From Desulfoarculaceae bacterium (GTDB taxonomy: Bacteria; Desulfobacterota; Desulfobulbia; Desulfobulbales; Desulfocapsaceae), in NCBI GenBank assembly GCA_019429465.1, contig JAHYIV010000007.1, positions 50,532-114,531 on the forward strand: DNA of 64,000 nucleotides, in the 5' to 3' direction. Under the pieces are notes generated by a model that worked only from the letters and a program-made list of their open reading frames with translations, had not been told where the DNA came from and ran no database searches. Position numbers and translations under genes: made by a program. How positions within the stretch are numbered: position 1 is the first letter of the stretch; each line of letters begins with the position of its first letter. Shown piece after piece: positions 44,510 to 54,631 of this stretch.

Positions 44510-45847
44510 ATGACAAACCACCGAACACTGCTGCATACTGATATCCGCCCGCGTGAACTTTGGGCCTGGGCAATGTACGACTTTGCCAATTCCGGCTATA
44601 CCACCGTGGTCATCACCGCCCTGTTCAACGCCTATTTTGTGGCGGTGGTCGCTGGCAATGCACCTTGGGCCACCTTCGCCTGGACGCTCACCCTGTCGGT
44701 CTCCTACGGTCTGATCCTCATCAGCGCCCCGGTGATCGGGGCCTACGCCGATCAGCATGCCGCCAAGAAGCGCCTGTTGGTTCTTACCACTGTCGGCTGC
44801 GTGCTGTTCACTGCCCTGCTCTATTTTTCCCGGCCTGAAACACTCTGGCTGACCATCATCTGCCTGATCGCCTCTAATTACTTTTTCGGCACCGGCGAAA
44901 ACCTGATTGCCGCCTTTCTGCCGGAGCTCTCCAAATCCCGGGCCATGGGCAGGGTCTCGGGATGGGGCTGGAGCCTCGGCTATCTCGGCGGCCTGTTGAC
45001 CCTCGGGCTGTGCCTGGGCTACGTCTCCTGGGCCGAAGCCCAGGGCCACCAGGCCACCCGCTTCGTGCCGATAACGATGCTGATCACCGCCGGCATCTTT
45101 GCCCTGGCCAGTCTGCCGACCTTCCTCCTGCTCCGCGAGCGTGCCGTGCCCAGCATTATTTGTGGTGTCCAGCTGCGGCAGGCCTGGCTCGAGGTCTGGC
45201 AGACCCTCAACCACCTGCAGCAGTTCTCTGATCTGCGCCGCTTTCTGCTCTGCAGCCTTTTCTATCATGCCGGCATTCAGACGGTGATCACCCTGACCGC
45301 CATCTATGCCTCTCAGGCGATGAAGTTCACCACTCAGGAGATCCTGCTGCTGGTCCTGGTGGTCAATATCACGGCGGCAGTCGGCGCCTTCCTCTTCGGC
45401 CATCTCCAGGACGCGATCGGTCACGTCCGGGCCATTGCCCTGAGCCTGGCCGGCTGGCTTCTGGCCATCCTGCTGGCCTGGTCGGCCCAGACGCCCCTGC
45501 TTTTCTGGACAGCGGCCAATATCGTCGGCCTGTGCCTGGGTGCTTCGCAGTCAGGCGGACGGGCCATAGTGGGGCTGCTGGCACCGCCCTCCAGACTGGC
45601 GGAATTCTTCGGTTTCTGGGGTCTGGCCATCAAGCTCGCCTCCATCGCCGGACCGCTCTCCTACGGCGCCACTACCTGGCTTACCGGCGGTGATCACCGG
45701 CGCGCCCTGCTCTTCACCGGCAGCTACTTCATCGTCGGATTGATCCTGCTCTCCGGCGTGCGCGTGCCACGCGGTCGGCGGGCGGCCCTGCGCTCGGATC
45801 GTCTTGAGCGCAAGAACATCATGGCCACTCGGCTATCAGATAAATAA
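44510..45847 (+). CDS. UMF1/ATG22-type MFS transporter
   Basis: 445 residues, twelve membrane segments. N-terminal signature ELWAWAMYDFANSGYTTVVITALFNAYFV is that of the UMF1 (Atg22-like) family, and APVIGAYADQHAAKKRLL is the MFS loop 2-3 motif. It lies directly before an acyl-ligase/acyltransferase fusion, an arrangement comparable to lplT-aas. A lipid or lysophospholipid flippase role is an inference. RBS is weak. Confidence 0.85.
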   Translation: MTNHRTLLHTDIRPRELWAWAMYDFANSGYTTVVITALFNAYFVAVVAGNAPWATFAWTLTLSVSYGLILISAPVIGAYADQHAAKKRLLVLTTVGCVLFTALLYFSRPETLWLTIICLIASNYFFGTGENLIAAFLPELSKSRAMGRVSGWGWSLGYLGGLLTLGLCLGYVSWAEAQGHQATRFVPITMLITAGIFALASLPTFLLLRERAVPSIICGVQLRQAWLEVWQTLNHLQQFSDLRRFLLCSLFYHAGIQTVITLTAIYASQAMKFTTQEILLLVLVVNITAAVGAFLFGHLQDAIGHVRAIALSLAGWLLAILLAWSAQTPLLFWTAANIVGLCLGASQSGGRAIVGLLAPPSRLAEFFGFWGLAIKLASIAGPLSYGATTWLTGGDHRRALLFTGSYFIVGLILLSGVRVPRGRRAALRSDRLERKNIMATRLSDK

Positions 45848-45918
45848 ACGAGGTAACATGTATTTTGGCATTTTCCCGGCATTAAGCTGGATAGGTCTAA
45901 ACGAGTATAAAATATAAA

Positions 45919-48762
45919 ATGACAGACTTGCATCCTCAATCCTCACCCGGTCATAAAGACCCATCCCGCAGCGCCGAACAGTTGCTGGCTCTGGTGCAGG
46001 CGCTTGCCCGTGAGCTCCAGCCCGGGTTCGATCACAGCAAGGATCTGGGCCTGGATCATGAACTGGAACGCAATTTCGGACTCGACAGCCTGGCCCGGGT
46101 GGAACTGCTGGCCCGCATCGAGCGCGAACTGGGGATACGGCTGAGCGAGGCTGCATTCGCCGAGGCCGAAACAGGACGCGACCTGCTGCGGCTGATGGGA
46201 GGTGAAGGCCGTACCAAAGCTCCCACGACCCCGGCCGCCCCGGTAGCAGGCATGGAAATGAAAGCGGGCAGAGCGGAAAACGAGATTGAACAACCGCCGC
46301 CAGCCGTCACCTCCCTGGTCGAAATACTGGACTGGCGGGCGGCGCACCACGGCGACCGGGTACATATCACCCTCTATCTTACGGCAGAGCAGACCGAGGA
46401 CATCACCTATCGCATGCTGCAGGTTGACGCCCGGACGCTGGCCTCCAACCTGCTGGCCCGGGGTCTGCAAGGTGGTGACCGGGTCGCGATCATGCTGCCC
46501 ACCGACCGTGAATTTTTCACCGCCTTCTACGGCGCGCTCTACGCCGGTTGTGTCCCGGTGCCGCTCTATCCACCGGCACGTCCGTCACAAATCGAGGAGC
46601 ACATGCGGCGCATCGCCGGCATCGTCACCAATGCCAAGGGAGTCATGCTCGTCACCGACGATCGGACCAAGCCGCTCGGCCACCTGCTCCGGGCCCAGTG
46701 CGCCTCGCTGAGCCACATTGCAACCGTTGCCGATCTGTCCCGCCCCGTCGCGGCCCGACTCCCGGCCCATCCCGACGCCCTTGATATCGCCTTCCTCCAA
46801 TACACCTCCGGCAGTACCGGCACACCGAAGGGGGTGGTGCTGACCCACGCCAATCTGCTCGCCAACCTGCGGGCGATGGCTCAGGCCTCAGGCGTCACCT
46901 CAGAAGACATCTTCGTCTCCTGGCTGCCGCTCTATCATGATATGGGACTGATCGGCGCCTGCCTCGGCAGCTTATTTATCGGCTTCCGGCTGGTGCTGAT
47001 GTCACCGCTGGCCTTTCTCGCCCGCCCGGCCCGCTGGTTAAGGGCCATCCATTACCACCGCGCCACCGTCTCGGCCGCGCCCAACTTCGCCTACGAAATC
47101 TGTGCGTCCAAGATCGACGAACACGATCTCAAGGGTCTCGATCTGAGCTGCTGGCGGCTCGCCTACAACGGCGCCGAGCCGGTCAGCCCGGCAACCATCG
47201 AGGGTTTCAGCGCCCGCCTGGCAGCGCATGGCTTTACCCCCGAGGCCATGACCCCGGTCTACGGTCTGGCTGAATCCTCGGTGGGTCTGGCCTTCCCGCC
47301 GCTCGGACGCGGGCCGCTGTTCGACCGCGTCGATCGCACTGCGCTCTCAGAGAGAGGTATTGCCCGAACCGCAGGCAGAGATGACGCCCATGCCAGGCGC
47401 ATCGTTTCCTGCGGCCGACCGCTCCCCGGTCATAGAATCCGCATTATCGATGGCAACGGCCACGAACTGCCCGAACGTACCCAGGGGCGCGTCCAGTTCA
47501 TGGGGCCATCGGCAACCAGGGGCTACTTCCGCAACCCCGAAGCCAACCGCCGGCTGTTTGACGGACAGTGGCTCAACAGCGGCGACCTGGGCTATCTTGC
47601 CGGCGGCGAGCTTTATCTCACCGGCCGCGAAAAAGACATCATCATCCGCGGCGGGCACAACATCCACCCGCAGGAGCTGGAAGAGGCCGTGAGCCGACTG
47701 CCAGACGTACGCAAAGGCGCCGTCGCCATATTTCCGGCCTCTGACATCCGCTCCGGCACGGAACGGCTGGTGGTGCTGGCCGAGACGCGCGAGAAAAAAG
47801 GCTCGGAGAGATATGGTCGCCTCGTGGCCGAGATCAACCGCCTCGCGGTCGATCTGCTCGGCATGCCGGCCGACGACATTGTGCTGGCACCGCCCGGTGC
47901 CGTGCTGAAGACCTCCAGCGGCAAGATCCGCCGTGCCGCCTGCCGGGAGCGCTATGAGCAAGGCGGTTCAACCGACACCGCTCAACGTCCGCCGTGGCAG
48001 CAATGGCTGCGCCTGGCCGCAACAGGCGCCGTAACAGAGCTCAAGCGACGCCTCAAGCATGGTGCCGGATGGATGTGGAGCGTCTGGGCCTGTACGGTAT
48101 TCATCTTGATCCTGCCCGGCGCCTGGCTGCTCATCGTCCTTGCCCCCACCCTCGGACTGCGCCGGCTTCTGGCCAAGGCAAGCGCAGGACTGGTCCTGAC
48201 GCTGATCGGTCTGAGACCGCGGGTGGAGGGCTTACAGCACCTTTCCGGTCAGGGCCCGGTGATCGTGACGGCCAACCACGCCAGTTACCTGGATGCCTGG
48301 ATCCTCACCGCCGTGCTGCCACCCCGCTTTGCCTATGTGGCCAAACAGGAGCTGTTGCATCAGCCGCTGGCCGCCCTCCCGTTACGCCGGCTTGCCACCT
48401 CTTTTGTCGAGCGTTTCGACAGCGCCCGCGGCATCGAAAACAGTCGCGAAATGGAAGAGCGGGTCCGCGCCGGTGATGCCCTGATATTTTTTCCCGAAGG
48501 CACCTTCCGCAGTGAACCAGGCCTGCTGCCGTTCCGCATGGGGGCCTTCGTGGTTGCAGCGCAGACCGGGATCCCCGTGGTGCCGGTCACCCTGATCGGC
48601 ACACGGGACTTGCTGCGTGGTGAAAGATTACGGCCGCATTACAGTGCCCTGCGGGTGTTGATCGATCAACCGTTATCGCCGGCAGGAAAGGGCTGGCTGG
48701 CCGCCCTGCAATTACGCGATAGTGCCCGCCGCCGGATTGCAGCACATCTGGAAAAAGCGTAA
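45919..48762 (+). CDS. ACP / fatty-acyl-AMP ligase / PlsC acyltransferase fusion
   Basis: 947 residues. An N-terminal acyl carrier domain has the phosphopantetheine Ser in GLDSLARVELL near residue 56. Residues about 130-690 are an AMP-forming ligase (YTSGSTGTPKGVVLTH, YGLAESSVGLAFP, YFRNPEANRRLF) of the FAAL type. Residues about 770-945 are PlsC-like: NHASYLDAW (HX4D) and FFPEGTFR. Such a protein would load a free fatty acid onto its own ACP and pass it to a lysolipid. Aas in enterobacteria carries acyltransferase then ligase domains, in reversed order and without ACP. It is the last gene of the lipid locus. Confidence 0.9.
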   Translation: MTDLHPQSSPGHKDPSRSAEQLLALVQALARELQPGFDHSKDLGLDHELERNFGLDSLARVELLARIERELGIRLSEAAFAEAETGRDLLRLMGGEGRTKAPTTPAAPVAGMEMKAGRAENEIEQPPPAVTSLVEILDWRAAHHGDRVHITLYLTAEQTEDITYRMLQVDARTLASNLLARGLQGGDRVAIMLPTDREFFTAFYGALYAGCVPVPLYPPARPSQIEEHMRRIAGIVTNAKGVMLVTDDRTKPLGHLLRAQCASLSHIATVADLSRPVAARLPAHPDALDIAFLQYTSGSTGTPKGVVLTHANLLANLRAMAQASGVTSEDIFVSWLPLYHDMGLIGACLGSLFIGFRLVLMSPLAFLARPARWLRAIHYHRATVSAAPNFAYEICASKIDEHDLKGLDLSCWRLAYNGAEPVSPATIEGFSARLAAHGFTPEAMTPVYGLAESSVGLAFPPLGRGPLFDRVDRTALSERGIARTAGRDDAHARRIVSCGRPLPGHRIRIIDGNGHELPERTQGRVQFMGPSATRGYFRNPEANRRLFDGQWLNSGDLGYLAGGELYLTGREKDIIIRGGHNIHPQELEEAVSRLPDVRKGAVAIFPASDIRSGTERLVVLAETREKKGSERYGRLVAEINRLAVDLLGMPADDIVLAPPGAVLKTSSGKIRRAACRERYEQGGSTDTAQRPPWQQWLRLAATGAVTELKRRLKHGAGWMWSVWACTVFILILPGAWLLIVLAPTLGLRRLLAKASAGLVLTLIGLRPRVEGLQHLSGQGPVIVTANHASYLDAWILTAVLPPRFAYVAKQELLHQPLAALPLRRLATSFVERFDSARGIENSREMEERVRAGDALIFFPEGTFRSEPGLLPFRMGAFVVAAQTGIPVVPVTLIGTRDLLRGERLRPHYSALRVLIDQPLSPAGKGWLAALQLRDSARRRIAAHLEKA

Positions 48763-49179
48763 GAGTCTTTAGCTCTTGCGCTCCAACCCTGCAAGCAGAC
48801 AGTCATGCCGTGCTTTTTTCGGCTCTCCAACAACTTCTGTGGTTGTACTCTGGCCCAGGTCACTTTCCACCCGTATGATAGCGCGCGAGATATACGATAT
48901 CCGCCGAATGCCGGATGTTAAGTCAAAGGTCAACGCAAGACCCCGTCGTCATGGTTTTTTAAAAAATCAAACATATACAATGAATTGCTACATCTCCGGT
49001 TGCCATCGTCCATACTACATTGTAGCAATAAATAATTTTATTATACTCTCAATTAATATTAGGGTAATATAAAACACTGGTGAAGCAAACAAACGAACGG
49101 GTGCACCATCGCTGCTTAAACATCCATTGTCGTGATTTTGGAATTCATTGAAAAAAAGTAACGTATCAGGAGAAAGAAA
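48763..49179. other. Intergenic region before the NosL operon
   Basis: 417 bases. A-T rich near 49020-49080. A CTACATTGTAG dyad at 49013-49023 is the only symmetric motif noted; no RegA-type box (GCGNC-N5-GNCGC) was found. RBS ATCAGGAGAAAG precedes the NosL start. No gene was recognised. Confidence 0.5.
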
Positions 49180-50166
49180 ATGGAAAATCGGATGAAACAA
49201 ACACCCTCCGTATGTCTGCAGGAGAGGGCCGGGCGCAGACTGACCACCATCCACGTAATTTTAGCCATGGCCATTATTTTTGCCCTGACCTTTACCTCTC
49301 TGGGTCTGGCGGCGGGCGCAAAGGTTCCGGAGGTCATGCATCCAGTCATGAACCCGAAAATGTACATAGAGAATGGCCAATGCAGCAATTGCGGCATGAA
49401 CCTCAATATGTGGGCCAGGACACGATACTCCTTTGAAAATACGAGTGGGGAGGGACATTCCTGCTCGATCAACTGCCTGGCTGATATTGCCTACAGAGCT
49501 GGCGAAAAACCTGGTAATGTCCAGGCGGCCATTTATCTTGAACCGGAAAAAATGTTACCTGCCGAAACTCTTTTTTATGTCATGGGCTCTTCCGCCAAAG
49601 GCACCATGACCATGAACTCGAAGATTGGCTTTGCCTCCGAGGAAGATGCAACTACCTTTGCCGCTGAATATGGGGGCAAGGTGGTTGGTTTTGCCGACGC
49701 CTTTGCCCAGGCTACAGCCGAGCTTGAAGGGAATCGTAAGAAAATTGCGCTGAACAGAAGCAATTCAGGTAAAATCAAAGAGCCTTTGGCAACCGACTCC
49801 TGTCATGTCTGCGGGATGCCGCCCGCCAAATTTCCCAGCCATCGGACCCAGATACTGACCAAGGACCAACAGACCATCCATTTCTGTTCCACGCAGTGCC
49901 TGGTATCATATCAAGATGATCCAAAAAAGATTGATGCCGATAAACCCGTCATGCCCATGACCACCTGGGTCACCGTGTATCCGGACGGGGGCTATGATTA
50001 TGCCGGTGGCCTCTATTATCTTGTCGGTTCCAGCCAGACAGGGTCCATGGGACCTGAAGCCATCCCCCTGCGCAGCAGGGCCGATGCTGAAAAGATGGCC
50101 GCCGAAAAAGGCGGGAAAGTTGTCACGTTTGACCAGTTGACATCAGCATTGATCAGGGGGAAATAA
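49180..50166 (+). CDS. Tandem double-domain NosL protein
   Basis: 328 residues with an N-terminal membrane anchor/signal (VILAMAIIFALTFTSLGLAAG). Two NosL-like domains: the first has CSNCGM near residue 67 with SCSINC; the second CHVCGM near residue 208 with HFCSTQC. Each C..CGM and downstream Cys pair is the presumed metal-binding set. NosL binds Cu(I) for nitrous-oxide-reductase assembly in denitrifiers, but no nosZ is in the window. The operon also encodes a thioredoxin-like protein, another NosL, and an ABC pair. Confidence 0.9.
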   Translation: MENRMKQTPSVCLQERAGRRLTTIHVILAMAIIFALTFTSLGLAAGAKVPEVMHPVMNPKMYIENGQCSNCGMNLNMWARTRYSFENTSGEGHSCSINCLADIAYRAGEKPGNVQAAIYLEPEKMLPAETLFYVMGSSAKGTMTMNSKIGFASEEDATTFAAEYGGKVVGFADAFAQATAELEGNRKKIALNRSNSGKIKEPLATDSCHVCGMPPAKFPSHRTQILTKDQQTIHFCSTQCLVSYQDDPKKIDADKPVMPMTTWVTVYPDGGYDYAGGLYYLVGSSQTGSMGPEAIPLRSRADAEKMAAEKGGKVVTFDQLTSALIRGK

Positions 50167-50319
50167 TGGCATCACCGCCATCAACTACACGAGAGACGGC
50201 TTCTCTCCGTGGTGATTGTAATGAACGCGGAAAATCATAGGAGACAAGAATATTATTTTCGCGAAGTATAAAGCCTCCGGGCAAGTTTATTCATTGGTTT
50301 AAAGAACCGAGGTACGCGT

Positions 50320-50838
50320 GTGGCCATCATTGGAAAACAAATTTGTGGAAAATTGACTCTCCTGCTGTTCTGTTGTGCCTTGCTTGTGGCCGGTTGTAGC
50401 GAGGAGCCCTCAAAGGTGCTGGTGATGGGTGGGCAGGCTCCGACTTTTACGGTACAGGATCTGCACGGCCAGGAGGTATCCCTGGCCAAGTACGACGGCA
50501 AACCGGTTATCCTGCGTTTTTTTCTGCCGGACTGCAAGTATTGCCGAGCAGATACAGCTGTCTTTAACGAATATTATCAGACCCATAAAGACAAGGGACT
50601 GGGCGTCATCTATATCAACAACGACCCCGATCCGCGTGAGGTGCAGAAATTTGTCGATGATCTCGGTATCATCTTTCCGGTGGTCCTTGACCCTGATCGC
50701 AAGATAGCCGATCAATTTCGGGTGCGTGTCGCCCCGCAAACGTTTCTGCTCGACCCGAATCACCGGATTATCGGTGCCATTTTGGGCGGTGTGAGCAAAG
50801 AACAGTTGGACGATCTTTTACTGCCTTTTTTGCCGTAA
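50320..50838 (+). CDS. TlpA/AhpC-family thioredoxin-like lipoprotein
   Basis: 172 residues from GTG 50320. Lipoprotein signal CCALLVAGC near residue 27. Thioredoxin-fold redoxin with LRFFLPDCKYCRADTAVF (CxxC active site) and cis-Pro segment RVAPQTFLLDP. A membrane-tethered periplasmic disulfide reductase, plausibly keeping the NosL cysteines reduced for copper loading. Between two NosL genes. Confidence 0.9.
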   Translation: MAIIGKQICGKLTLLLFCCALLVAGCSEEPSKVLVMGGQAPTFTVQDLHGQEVSLAKYDGKPVILRFFLPDCKYCRADTAVFNEYYQTHKDKGLGVIYINNDPDPREVQKFVDDLGIIFPVVLDPDRKIADQFRVRVAPQTFLLDPNHRIIGAILGGVSKEQLDDLLLPFLP

Positions 50839-50956
50839 CCGGCCATGGATGATGACATAGCAGACATCTCGGTTAGTGTTTCGAGTTCACCACCATTGCT
50901 GCGACCAGATCGCCTACAGTTCATGTGACATGAATGATCAGCCCGAAGGAGAGAGA

Positions 50957-51469
50957 GTGAATAAAAATTTATGTAACATCCTGTTACTGGCACTTGTCGG
51001 CATAGCAGTTGCTGCAAATGGCATGGCTGCCTCCATGACTGGTCAGCCCGCTGCAACCACGGTCGAAAAGGACACCAGGTGCGCGGTCTGCGGCATGTTT
51101 GTGGCCAAGTACCCGAATTGGCTCGCCACTCTGACCATGAGTGACGGGGCCGTCAAGCATTTCGATGGGGTCAAGGATATGATGGCGTTCTCTTTCGCAC
51201 CACAAAAATACGGTGCCGCCTCAGCGGCCACAGTTACGGAAATGCAGGTCAAGGACTATTATACCCTCAAACCCGTCGACGCCAGGAAGGCCTTCTACGT
51301 TGTGGGCAGTGATGTTACCGGCCCCATGGGCCATGAGTTTATTCCTTTTACCACCAGGGAGGCAGCCGATTCTTTCAGCCAGGATCATCATGGGCAGAGC
51401 ATCCTGACCTTCGATGCCATTACCTCCAAACAGGTTAAGTCCATGCGCTCCGGGCAGCGGATGAAATAA
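50957..51469 (+). CDS. NosL-family copper-chaperone-like protein
   Basis: 170 residues from GTG 50957, with GAAGGAGAGAGA upstream; the track's earlier start is not needed. Signal peptide NILLLALVGIAVAANGMAAS. One NosL domain: DTRCAVCGMFVAKYPNWLATLTM, HFDGVKDMMAFSFAP, PMGHEFIPFTTREAADSF. Three bases before the next small gene. Confidence 0.92.
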   Translation: MNKNLCNILLLALVGIAVAANGMAASMTGQPAATTVEKDTRCAVCGMFVAKYPNWLATLTMSDGAVKHFDGVKDMMAFSFAPQKYGAASAATVTEMQVKDYYTLKPVDARKAFYVVGSDVTGPMGHEFIPFTTREAADSFSQDHHGQSILTFDAITSKQVKSMRSGQRMK

Positions 51470-51472
51470 GCC

Positions 51473-51760
51473 ATGCGTCCTTCGCTCATATTTCTCGTCT
51501 CCCTTGGCCTGCTGGCCCTCGTCGACAGTGCCTTGCTCCTCCATCATCACGCGCAGAAAGAAAACGCAGCAGCTGATGCCGGTCTCCTGCGGATGACTGC
51601 GGCCGGTCTAGGGCTCTCAGATCTCTGCCTGGCCACCGAGGCCAGATACACCCGCCATCCTGCCGTTACCGACCCGATTGTCCCCTTCATGGATCATCCC
51701 GGCGCCTTTGAACATTTTCCGTCCGGCTCCTTCTGGGCCAGGCCTTCGGGGCCCCGATGA
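51473..51760 (+). CDS. Small secreted or membrane-anchored hypothetical protein
   Basis: 95 residues. N-terminal hydrophobic segment SLIFLVSLGLLALVDSALLL followed by HHHAQKEN. One Cys (SDLCLATEARYTRHP). No family recognised. Its stop overlaps the ABC permease ATG (ATGA), so it is part of the operon and small size suggests an accessory subunit. Confidence 0.72.
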   Translation: MRPSLIFLVSLGLLALVDSALLLHHHAQKENAAADAGLLRMTAAGLGLSDLCLATEARYTRHPAVTDPIVPFMDHPGAFEHFPSGSFWARPSGPR

Positions 51761-52938
51761 TGTCCTTTGCCAGACAAGCCAATATCATAGATTATTCGCT
51801 CTCTTCCCTGTGGCGACGACGTTTTAAATCGTTGGGGGTCATGGTTGTTTTTGCCGGGGTCATCTTTCTTCTGGCCTCCTTTCAGATGACTACCAAGGCC
51901 TTGACAAATGCCGCCAGCGATATTCTGGCCTTTGCTCCCGAGATCACCATCCAGAAGATGAAGGCCGGTCGTCAGGAGTCGATCCCCCTTGAGTATAAAG
52001 AAAAACTGGCTGTTATCCTGGGGATTCGAGCGATCACGCCTCGGATCTGGGGCTATTATTTCAACGAAACAAGCGGCGCCAACTACACGGTGCTTGGACT
52101 CGATCCCTTCAGTATGCCTTTGGGCGATCAACTTGGGGAAGCCATTGATACTGGAGCGTTGCCCCTGGACCATGAAGCTGTCCTGGGGCAGGGAGTCTTC
52201 GCCGAGCTTGCCGGCGGCGGCGACGCGGTGATATTCTCTCTGTTCCGGCCCGACCTGAGTCTGAAGACGTTTTCCCGGGCCGGGGTCTTTAAGGCCGAAA
52301 CCAATATCTTGACCTATGACACCCTGTTCATGAATCTCGATGATGCCAGGGACTTATTTTCCTTGCCTGCTGACATGGCAACTGATCTCTGTGTGACCGT
52401 GGCCAATCCGAACGAGGTGCAGACCATCGCCAAAAAGATTGCCGCCCTGCTGCCAGACACCCGGGTGGTAACCCGCCAGCAGATTCAGAAGACCTATCAG
52501 GGCGTCTTCGGCTGGCGCAGCGGCTTTGCCTCCATCTGTCTTTTGACCGCCCTGGCGGCCTTTATTATTTTCGCTTGGGACAAGGCCTCCGGCTTGACTC
52601 CTGAAGAGCGGAAGGAGATCAGCATCCTGAAGATCATCGGCTGGCAGACCTCCGACGTTCTGACCTTGCGTTTCTGGGAAGGGGTTACCGTCTCGACCGT
52701 CTCCTTTGTAGTGGGATATACCCTGGCCTATGTTCACGTCAGTTTTTTTGAGGCCAGTCTCTTCCGGCCGGTCCTGCTCGGCTGGTCGGTGCTTCATCCT
52801 GCCCTGCGTCTGGTGCCGTCTGTTGAACTTGGTGAAACACTCCTGATCCTCTGCCTGACCGTGGTGCCCTATCTTGCCGCCACCATCATCCCGGCCTGGC
52901 GGGCGGCGATTATCCCGGCCGACTCGGCCTTGAATTAA
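51757..52938 (+). CDS. FtsX/MacB-type ABC transporter permease
   Basis: 393 residues. N-terminal membrane segment, large periplasmic domain (about 50-250), three C-terminal segments, and FtsX-type core LTPEERKEISILKIIGWQTSDVLTLRFWEG. End IIPADSALN. Partner of the ATPase encoded ten bases downstream. It has the same overall plan as the permease at 36984-38174, suggesting two related systems in the window. Confidence 0.87.
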   Translation: MMSFARQANIIDYSLSSLWRRRFKSLGVMVVFAGVIFLLASFQMTTKALTNAASDILAFAPEITIQKMKAGRQESIPLEYKEKLAVILGIRAITPRIWGYYFNETSGANYTVLGLDPFSMPLGDQLGEAIDTGALPLDHEAVLGQGVFAELAGGGDAVIFSLFRPDLSLKTFSRAGVFKAETNILTYDTLFMNLDDARDLFSLPADMATDLCVTVANPNEVQTIAKKIAALLPDTRVVTRQQIQKTYQGVFGWRSGFASICLLTALAAFIIFAWDKASGLTPEERKEISILKIIGWQTSDVLTLRFWEGVTVSTVSFVVGYTLAYVHVSFFEASLFRPVLLGWSVLHPALRLVPSVELGETLLILCLTVVPYLAATIIPAWRAAIIPADSALN

Positions 52939-52947
52939 CGTGTGCGT

Positions 52948-53637
52948 ATGATGACTGCCTCCTTCGTTGCATTGGAAGATGTCTGTAAGATCTATAATCA
53001 GGGACAGCCCAACCAGGTGCGAGCCCTGCACAATATCAATTTGGTTATAGCTGCAAACTCCATGGTCTGTCTGCAGGGGGCCAGCGGCTCGGGCAAGAGT
53101 ACCCTGCTATCGATCATCGGCTGCGTCTTTCCGCCCACCAGCGGGCGGGCCACCATTGCCGGCAAGGCGCTGTCCAGGATGCCGGATCGTTTTCTGACCA
53201 TTCATCGCCGCAATACTATCGGTTTTATCTTCCAGCACTTTAATATCCTGCCTGACCTGACCGTGCTGGAGAACATCACCCTGCCGCTGATGCCTCTGGG
53301 AATTGGACCAGGAGCGCGCAAGGAACGGGCCGAGCGGCTGATGGAGATGCTGTCCATTGGCCATCGGTCCAATTTTCCGGCCCGCCAGATCTCTGGCGGC
53401 GAACTGCAGCGGGTCGCTATCGCCCGGGCGTTAATCAATGATCCGCCCATTGTCCTGGCCGACGAACCCACCGCTCACCTCGACCATACCCTGAGCCTCG
53501 CATTTATGGAGATCATGCGTGAGTTGCAGCGCGCGGGCAAGACCATTATCCTCACCTCCCATGACCCCCTGATTACCCAGCACCCGGCAGTGGAGCGGAT
53601 CATCGCCATTGAGGACGGGGAGATCCATGTTCCTTAA
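52948..53637 (+). CDS. ABC transporter ATP-binding protein
   Basis: 229 residues from ATG 52948 (GTG 52942 is also in frame). Walker [16 protein letters not shown], signature ISGGELQR, Walker [16 protein letters not shown] and switch His TSHDP intact. LolD/MacB-like, cognate to the preceding permease. Its last codons overlap the next gene's start by 11 bases. Confidence 0.92.
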   Translation: MMTASFVALEDVCKIYNQGQPNQVRALHNINLVIAANSMVCLQGASGSGKSTLLSIIGCVFPPTSGRATIAGKALSRMPDRFLTIHRRNTIGFIFQHFNILPDLTVLENITLPLMPLGIGPGARKERAERLMEMLSIGHRSNFPARQISGGELQRVAIARALINDPPIVLADEPTAHLDHTLSLAFMEIMRELQRAGKTIILTSHDPLITQHPAVERIIAIEDGEIHVP

Positions 53638-54631
53638 CTCCTGGAGTCTCGCTCTCAGTCTGCTCAGTCTGGTAGTGCTGATCCTCATCGCCATTGCCGT
53701 CAGGACCGCCATCAAGGTTCTATGCTCCTGGGATCCGGCAAGCGACAGTAATCGTCAGATCCGCCTGGAGAATGAAACCTGGCTCTCTTCAACCCTGGTG
53801 CAGTACGCCATGGGTTTTCAGATCATGTCCCTGATCCTCTTTGTCCTGGCGGCTGATTATTTCAGCCAGGTGATCAGCGGCGCCATGTGCGCCACCGGCT
53901 CACTGGCTGCCAATCAATACGGTATGCCGACACTCCAGCTCAAACTCCTGGGCGCCTTTTTGTCTGGCTTCTGGATCATTCTCCATGCCTTTGACATCAG
54001 CTCGGAACGATACCCGCTCCTCAAGGCCAAATATATCGCCTTGATCTGTTTGCTGCCTGTGCTGGCCGCTGATGTCGTCAGCCAAACCCTCTATCTTGCC
54101 AATCTCAAGCCGGATATCATCACCTCATGCTGCGCGGTTGTTTTTGGCGAGGGCGGTGAGAGCACAGGGAACCTGCTGGGAGCTGTCCCCCAGGGAGCGC
54201 TCCTGACGATTTTTTACGGGCTCGCTGCCCTGCTGGCCATTGCAGGTTATTTTCTACGCAAAAATCCGCGTTCCTCCCTGCTCTGGCTGAACGGGCTGGT
54301 CTGGCTGCTTTACCTCGGGGTCTCGTTGGTGGCCATCACCACGATCTTTTCCTCCTACATCTATGCCATGCCCTACCATCACTGCCCCTTTTGCATCTTA
54401 AAACCGGATTACGGTTCTATCGGTTTGCTGATTTATGGCACCATTCTCCCCGCTGCCTTCTTCGGTATAAGTGCCGCCCTGGCCGAAGTGATTCCGGTAC
54501 GACTCGGCATTAAAGAGGTGGTGCATCGTTTTCAAAGAATGGCGGTGTTGATCTCATCAGCCCTGCTGGTGTTGTTCGTACTTGTCGTGTCGTACCATTT
54601 TGTTCTGTATCGATTCATGGGCGGGGAGTAG
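53627..54631 (+). CDS. Polytopic membrane protein with Cys-rich motifs, NosL-operon associated
   Basis: 334 residues from ATG 53627 (GGGGAG upstream). About eight membrane segments. Cysteines cluster: SGAMCATGSL, DIITSCCAVVFGEGGESTG and YHHCPFCILKPDYGSIG. A CPFC beside a His in a loop is reminiscent of thiol-redox or metal sites, but no family was recognised. End of the NosL-TlpA-NosL-ABC operon; a role in metal or thiol electron transfer is inference. Confidence 0.78.
   Translation: MFLNSWSLALSLLSLVVLILIAIAVRTAIKVLCSWDPASDSNRQIRLENETWLSSTLVQYAMGFQIMSLILFVLAADYFSQVISGAMCATGSLAANQYGMPTLQLKLLGAFLSGFWIILHAFDISSERYPLLKAKYIALICLLPVLAADVVSQTLYLANLKPDIITSCCAVVFGEGGESTGNLLGAVPQGALLTIFYGLAALLAIAGYFLRKNPRSSLLWLNGLVWLLYLGVSLVAITTIFSSYIYAMPYHHCPFCILKPDYGSIGLLIYGTILPAAFFGISAALAEVIPVRLGIKEVVHRFQRMAVLISSALLVLFVLVVSYHFVLYRFMGGE

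Noticed and set aside
48900-49179. RegA-type box before the NosL operon
   Set aside because: Only a TTGTCGTGA half-like sequence was seen; no GCGNC-N5-GNCGC match.
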